A stretch of DNA of 64,000 bases from Bin87 sp965220105 (GTDB lineage Bacteria; Chloroflexota; Dehalococcoidia; Lucifugimonadales; UBA3495). The stretch is from the NCBI GenBank assembly GCA_965220105.1, contig OZ244811.1, forward strand, positions 4,092,001-4,156,000, given 5' to 3'. Position 1 is the stretch's first letter. Each line of letters starts with the position of its first letter. The notes under the pieces are model-generated. The model saw nothing but the letters and a program-made list of their open reading frames with translations. It had not been told where the DNA came from and made no database searches. Below are positions 59,941 to 64,000 of this stretch, one piece after another. The translations under genes were made by a program, and so were the position numbers.

Positions 59941-60720
59941 CTACGTTACCGAATAGCCCCCGTCCACCGTAATAACCGCGCCCGTTACGTAGTCCGATGC
60001 CCGGCTGGACAGGAACACCGCCGCTCCCTGCAGCTCTTCCGCCTCCCCCCAACGACCCATCGGAATACGCCGGTTGATGTTGTCGTAGCGTTCCGGCTGC
60101 GTATCCGGTATCGCCTGGGTCAGCTCAGTCATGAACCACCCGGGCAATATCACGTTGGACTGGATGTTGTCCGGCGCCCACGCCACGGCAAAACTCTTCG
60201 CCAGCTGCACCACGCCGCCCTTGCTCGATGCGTATGGCGCTCCGCTGCCCCCGCCGCCGAAGATGCTGAACATGCTCCCGATGCTGATGATTTTGCCGGC
60301 GCCCTCCCGCTTGAAATGGGGATAAACGGCCCGGCTGGCCAGGAATGACGCCCGCAGGTTGACGTCCAGCACCGTATCCCACTCGGCAGCGGTGATTTCT
60401 TCCGGCGACTTGCGGACGGTTGTGCCGGCGTTGTTGATCAGAACGTCGATATGACCGAAATGCGCCACTGCCCGGGCCACCATGTCGTCGATGTCAGAAT
60501 CGCTGGTAACGTCCGTCGGGATCGAAAAAGCCCGGCGTCCGGTAGCCTCCACGGCGGCTACGGCGGCGGCGTTCTTCTCCTCGTTGCGCGCCGCGATGGC
60601 GATATCGCAGCCCGCTTCCGCCAGCCCCAATGCCATCCCCAATCCAAGTCCGCCATTGCCGCCCGTAATCAGGGCCACCCGCCCGGTCAGGTCAAACAAT
60701 CCGCCGTTGATGCTGGTCAT
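59941..60720 (-). CDS. short-chain dehydrogenase/reductase
   Basis: A 259-residue classical SDR. The cofactor motif is ITGGNGGLGLGMALGLAEAG, followed by ARNEEK, a pattern often seen with NADP. NNAGTTVRKSPEEI is the NNAG motif; the catalytic Tyr and Lys are in PYASSKGGVVQLAKSFA. VTGAVITVDGGYSVT ends the protein. It resembles gluconate 5-dehydrogenase-like SDRs. It converges with the acetamidase gene. Confidence 0.92.
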   Translation of the reverse strand: MTSINGGLFDLTGRVALITGGNGGLGLGMALGLAEAGCDIAIAARNEEKNAAAVAAVEATGRRAFSIPTDVTSDSDIDDMVARAVAHFGHIDVLINNAGTTVRKSPEEITAAEWDTVLDVNLRASFLASRAVYPHFKREGAGKIISIGSMFSIFGGGGSGAPYASSKGGVVQLAKSFAVAWAPDNIQSNVILPGWFMTELTQAIPDTQPERYDNINRRIPMGRWGEAEELQGAAVFLSSRASDYVTGAVITVDGGYSVT

Positions 60721-60806
60721 GCGCGCGCCTCCAATTCACTGTTCCTGGCAACTTTATCACAGGGCTGCGCGACGAACCGCTGATGCATCGGAGCGGTAAC
60801 CGGGAT

Positions 60807-60840
60807 ATAAAAGCGGGGCGACGATTTCGCCGCCCCGCTT
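60807..60840 (-). terminator. intrinsic terminator of the pyrophosphatase gene
   Basis: Read on the minus strand, AAGCGGGGC (60840-60832) pairs with GCCCCGCTT (60819-60811) and is followed by TTTTAT. It lies 45 bp after the hppA stop. Confidence 0.8.
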
Positions 60841-60884
60841 GGCAGGGTCGCCAGAAGCGGCAACTGCGCCTCCGAAACCCGGGG

Positions 60885-62972
60885 TTACAGATTGATCAGG
60901 GACGGCACCGCCACGAAAGCCGGCGCGAACACCAACGATACGATCGCCATCAGCTTCAGGAGAATGTTCAGGCTGGGGCCGGAGGTGTCCTTGAACGGGT
61001 CACCCACCACATCGCCCTCCACGGCAGCCTTGTGGGCGTCCGAGCCCTTGCCGCCGTAGTTGCCCAGCTCCACGTACTTCTTGGCGTTGTCCCAGGTGCC
61101 GCCGGCCGAGGCCATCATGATGGCCAGCATGAACCCGGCGGACACCGAGCCGATGAGCAGGCCGCCCAACGCCGCCTCGCCCAGGACGAAACCGGTGATG
61201 ATGGGCGCCAAAACGGCCATCACGCCGGGAACTATCATCTCGCGCAGCGCGCTGCGGGTGCTGATGTCGACGCAGCGCGCCGAGTCGGGCTTGGCGGTGC
61301 CTTCCATCAACCCGGGTATCTCGCGGAATTGACGGCGCACCTCGTCAACGATGCCCTGCGCCGCGCGTCCCACGGCCTGCATGGTCAGCGCCGAGAAAAT
61401 GAACGGCAGCATGGCGCCGATTACCAGGCCGACCAGAATCTGAGGTTGCAGCAGGTTGATGCCCGCGCCGCCCGCCGCCAGTCGTCCGCCTTCATCCAGC
61501 GTAATCAGGTCGGCGCTCACCGAGTAGGCCGCCAGTAGCGCCAGGGCGGTCAGCGCCGCCGAACCGATGGCGAAGCCCTTGCCGGTAGCCGCCGTGGTGT
61601 TGCCCAACGCGTCCAGGGCGTCGGTCCTTTCCCGGACCATTGGGTCCAGGTTGGCCTGCTCGGCGATGCCGCCGGCGTTGTCGGCTACCGGGCCGTAGGC
61701 GTCGGTGGCCAGCGTGATTCCCAACGTGGACAACAGCCCCACACCGGCCAGCGCCACCCCGTAGAATCCGGCGAACCAGTAGGCCAGCAGTATCGCGACA
61801 GAGACGCAGGTCACGGGAATCAGGGTGCTCAGCATGCCGCTGGCGATGCCCTGGATAATCACCGTGGCCGCACCCGTCTCGGATGCTGCGGAGACCCGCC
61901 GCGTCGGTGAGTAGCTGTAGGACGTGTAGTACTCGGTGGCCAGCCCGATGATGGTTCCGGCAACCAGGCCGGCGACTACGCAACCGAACCACCACCAGTT
62001 GCCAGTCAGCGTGATAGTCAGGATGGCGGCGAATACGATGAGCAACCCGCCGGCGGCAAAGATGCCGTAACGCAACGCCCACAGCAACCGCTCGAAGTTT
62101 GCCTGCTCTCCGCTCCGCACCACAAAGGTTCCCAGGATGGCTGCCACGATGCCGGCTCCCGCCAACAACATGGGGAACACTGCCTGAGAGTCGGTGAAGT
62201 CGAAGGCTCCGGCGCCCACCACGAGGGCCACCGCGCTCGCGGACAGGGCAATGGCGGATATGATGCTGCCGACGTAGGACTCGAAAAGGTCGGCTCCCAT
62301 GCCGGCCACGTCTCCCACGTTGTCGCCCACATTGTCGGCGATCACGCCGGGGTTGCGCGGGTCGTCCTCTGGAATGCCGGCTTCGATTTTGCCAACCAGG
62401 TCCGACCCTACGTCAGCGGCCTTGGTGAATATACCGCCGCCCACCCTGGCGAACAGTGCGATGGAACTCGCGCCGAAGCCGAATCCCGCCACGGCGCTGA
62501 TGTTCTGGAAGATCAGGTACAGGATGGTTACGCCCAGCAGGCCGATTCCCACCACCGTCACACCCATCACGGTGCCGCTGGAGAACGCGATCCGCAGCGC
62601 AGGATTCAGGCCGATCATGGCCGCCGCCGCAGTGCGGATGTTGGCCCGCACCGCCACGTTCATGCCGATGAAACCCGCCAGACCCGAGCATAGCGTCCCC
62701 GCCAGGTACGAGATGGCCGTGGCCGGCACACTCATGCCGTGTTCGAAAACAGTATAGTCCAGGACGCCCAGCACGATTGCCACGATCACCACGAAGGGAA
62801 CCAACGACAGGTATTCCCGCCGCAGGAACGCCGACGCGCCGGTCCGGATGGCGTCGCCAATCTCGATCATGGTAGCGTTGCCCTGGTCGGCGCGAATGAC
62901 TCGCCAGGCGATGATGGCAGCAAAGACCAGGGCGATAACCCCGGCAGCGAGGGCCACTATGATTGATTCCAT
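60885..62972 (-). CDS. hppA: K+-type membrane-bound pyrophosphatase (ion-pumping)
   Basis: A 695-residue protein with about 16 membrane helices that hydrolyses pyrophosphate and pumps H+ or Na+. The pyrophosphate site has PRNPGVIADNVGDNVGDVAGMGADLFESY and later GPVADNAGGIAEQ and DNAKKYVE. GNTTAATGKGFAIGSAALTAL has Ala at the position that is Lys in K+-independent enzymes, so it should need K+. The ATG at 62972 follows GAGAGGAGAG. It has its own promoter and terminator. Pumped ion not certain. Confidence 0.95.
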   Translation of the reverse strand: MESIIVALAAGVIALVFAAIIAWRVIRADQGNATMIEIGDAIRTGASAFLRREYLSLVPFVVIVAIVLGVLDYTVFEHGMSVPATAISYLAGTLCSGLAGFIGMNVAVRANIRTAAAAMIGLNPALRIAFSSGTVMGVTVVGIGLLGVTILYLIFQNISAVAGFGFGASSIALFARVGGGIFTKAADVGSDLVGKIEAGIPEDDPRNPGVIADNVGDNVGDVAGMGADLFESYVGSIISAIALSASAVALVVGAGAFDFTDSQAVFPMLLAGAGIVAAILGTFVVRSGEQANFERLLWALRYGIFAAGGLLIVFAAILTITLTGNWWWFGCVVAGLVAGTIIGLATEYYTSYSYSPTRRVSAASETGAATVIIQGIASGMLSTLIPVTCVSVAILLAYWFAGFYGVALAGVGLLSTLGITLATDAYGPVADNAGGIAEQANLDPMVRERTDALDALGNTTAATGKGFAIGSAALTALALLAAYSVSADLITLDEGGRLAAGGAGINLLQPQILVGLVIGAMLPFIFSALTMQAVGRAAQGIVDEVRRQFREIPGLMEGTAKPDSARCVDISTRSALREMIVPGVMAVLAPIITGFVLGEAALGGLLIGSVSAGFMLAIMMASAGGTWDNAKKYVELGNYGGKGSDAHKAAVEGDVVGDPFKDTSGPSLNILLKLMAIVSLVFAPAFVAVPSLINL

Positions 62973-63016
62973 ACTCTCCTCTCCGTTTTCGGTTACTTTT
63001 ACCGACCAACATTCCG

Positions 63017-63044
63017 AAACTAGCACAGCCTACTGGAGTGTCAA
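63017..63044 (-). promoter_or_regulatory. sigma-70-type promoter of hppA
   Basis: On the minus strand a consensus TTGACA (63044-63039) is followed after 16 bp by TAGTTT (63022-63017), about 45 bp before the start codon. Confidence 0.6.
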
Positions 63045-63090
63045 AGAACCTCCGGCCGGTTGTGCCGGCAATGGTCAGGCGGGTTGGTCG

Positions 63091-63654
63091 CTATTGAAAA
63101 TCCCGAAGCTCGACGATTTCAGCGCGGACGTCGCCTTCCTGGATGTTGAGCAGGGCGAGGGTTCCCGGCGTGCCGGGCTGGTGCCGACGCCCCGGATAGG
63201 TGGGGCTGCCCGGGTTCACGAACAGCACCCCTTCGCGCCATTCAATCAGCTCCTCATGGGTGTCGCCGAACGCCACCACGTCGACCGCGCCCCCGAATTT
63301 CCGGTTCAACACCTGGGTCAAACCCGCCGGCGGATATTGCAGGCCCGTTCCGTTGGGGGTGGTCATTATCGCCGGTGGCGGCCACTGTATGTCGTGCACC
63401 ATGCCGATACGCGTTCCCGACGCTTCCACCACACGAGTGGTGTCCGCCAGTCGTTCGCCCCGCTCCCGCGGGTCTTCGTAGCCACGCACCGCCAGCACCG
63501 GAGCGACCTGCTCCAGGCAATCCAGCACGCCGATGCATTCCAGGTCCCCGCAGTGCAATATCAACTCACAGCCGGCCAGGGCCTGTAGCACGATGGCGGG
63601 CAGATCCCAACCGCTGCCGGCTGAATGAGTGTCGGAAACCAGGCCGATTTTCAC
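63091..63654 (-). CDS. metallophosphatase/phosphodiesterase (YfcE/MJ0936 family)
   Basis: A 187-residue calcineurin-like phosphoesterase. MKIGLVSDTHSAG, LILHCGDLE, VLAVRGYEDPRE (in place of the usual GNCD) and VVAFGDTHEELIEWREGVLFVNPGSPTYP follow the family plan. Two usual residues are changed: the GNxD metal motif reads RGYED, and GHTH reads GDTHE. It might be less active or act on another substrate. The gene precedes hppA by 118 bp. Confidence 0.88.
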   Translation of the reverse strand: MKIGLVSDTHSAGSGWDLPAIVLQALAGCELILHCGDLECIGVLDCLEQVAPVLAVRGYEDPRERGERLADTTRVVEASGTRIGMVHDIQWPPPAIMTTPNGTGLQYPPAGLTQVLNRKFGGAVDVVAFGDTHEELIEWREGVLFVNPGSPTYPGRRHQPGTPGTLALLNIQEGDVRAEIVELRDFQ

Positions 63655-63666
63655 GATGACAGGCTA

Positions 63667-64000
63667 TCAGGATTGCGGCGCCAAAGCCTCTAGCGTATCC
63701 AGCATGGTTTCACGATTTGTGCCGTGTGGGAATGCCACGATGGGCATGTCAACTCCGTTGCCCCGGAATTTGTCCATCTTCCGGCGACATTCCTCGGGCG
63801 ACCCGATCACAGTGATGTTTTCCACCATCTCGTCGGTGATGGCCGCCGCGGCTTTGCTCCGGTCTCCCTCGGCCCACGCCACCCGGACGGCGTCGGCTTC
63901 CCCTTCGTATCCGTAGCGACAGAACAGGTCGTAGTAATATTGCCCCATCCCGCCGATGTAGAAAGCCATGTGCGCCCTCGCCTGGCCCGTCGCTGCTGCC
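63667..64000 (-). CDS. LLM-class flavin-dependent oxidoreductase, C-terminal part
   Basis: The 3' end of a gene running out of the window. About 111 residues are seen: HMAFYIGGMGQYYYDLFCRYGYEGEADAV, then ITDEMVENITVIGSPEECRRKMDKFRGNGVDMPIVAFPHG. The ITVIGSPEECRRKM stretch is the typical late segment of luciferase-like F420/FMN enzymes. The frame is open to the window edge, so the ATG inside it (63969) is unlikely to be the true start. It ends 12 bp before the phosphodiesterase gene on the same strand. Confidence 0.85.
   Translation of the reverse strand, partial: AAATGQARAHMAFYIGGMGQYYYDLFCRYGYEGEADAVRVAWAEGDRSKAAAAITDEMVENITVIGSPEECRRKMDKFRGNGVDMPIVAFPHGTNRETMLDTLEALAPQS

Noticed and set aside
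1..64000. tRNA or rRNA genes
   Set aside because: I looked through the intergenic gaps for tRNA-like T-loops (GGTTCGAATC) and paired arms and saw none; no rRNA-like stretch was seen. A covariance-model scan was not possible.

Overview
The window is a GC-rich, densely coded bacterial chromosome segment. Its mix of genes points to a free-living aerobic member of the Chloroflexota, of the SAR202 / Dehalococcoidia type. The supporting genes are several luciferase-like flavin monooxygenases, a Rieske dioxygenase, short-chain and zinc dehydrogenases, a nickel superoxide dismutase, DapL-type lysine synthesis, an archaeal-type phosphoglycerate mutase, a membrane pyrophosphatase and minCDE. This taxonomic call is an inference from gene content only.

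Layout. 1-4298 is a tetrapyrrole operon (hemC 3' end, a cobA-hemD fusion, hemB, hemL), followed by a long RecQ helicase. sodN (minus) and a zinc alcohol dehydrogenase (plus) diverge at about 7.5 kb. ilvD, behind a near-consensus promoter, and an enoyl-CoA hydratase follow. 11457-14448 is a wrecked type II restriction-modification system. Its methyltransferase is split by a 126-bp TA-flanked MITE-like element and by an 818-bp IS5-like element, and its restriction gene carries two frameshifts. 14557-19959 is an oxidative catabolic cluster: flavin monooxygenase, beta-hydroxyacid dehydrogenase, Rieske alpha and beta subunits, two unknown small proteins and a mycothiol-isomerase-like DinB protein.

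19960-23840 is a less GC-rich accessory island. It holds a hicB-hicA-hicB arrangement, a lipoprotein gene cut by a 1459-bp insertion sequence with a 5-bp direct repeat, a second copy of the MITE-like element, and a small unknown gene pair with its own promoter. 23945-31914 returns to metabolic genes: flavin monooxygenase, ABC exporter, NMT1-like binding protein, two small membrane proteins, SDR, zinc dehydrogenase and amidohydrolase. It ends in a good intrinsic terminator. minCDE follows at 32-34 kb, then a patch of palindromic repeats, a promoter with a structured leader, an MFS transporter and a class III aminotransferase.

The minus strand from 48.4 back to 38.9 kb reads as one purine operon: guaA, purD, two unknowns, purE, a HAD phosphatase, purB, purC, two DUF3105 proteins and purS. 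The plus strand from 48.4 to 59.9 kb carries tsaC, a prenyl synthase relative with degenerate metal motifs, pgk, apgM, tpiA, miaA, dapF, an unknown, dapL, hflX, a metallophosphoesterase and an acetamidase/formamidase. The window closes on the minus strand with an SDR, a K+-type membrane pyrophosphatase, a small phosphodiesterase and the 3' end of another flavin monooxygenase.

I saw no rRNA, tRNA or CRISPR array. All homology statements come from reading motifs; no database search was run.
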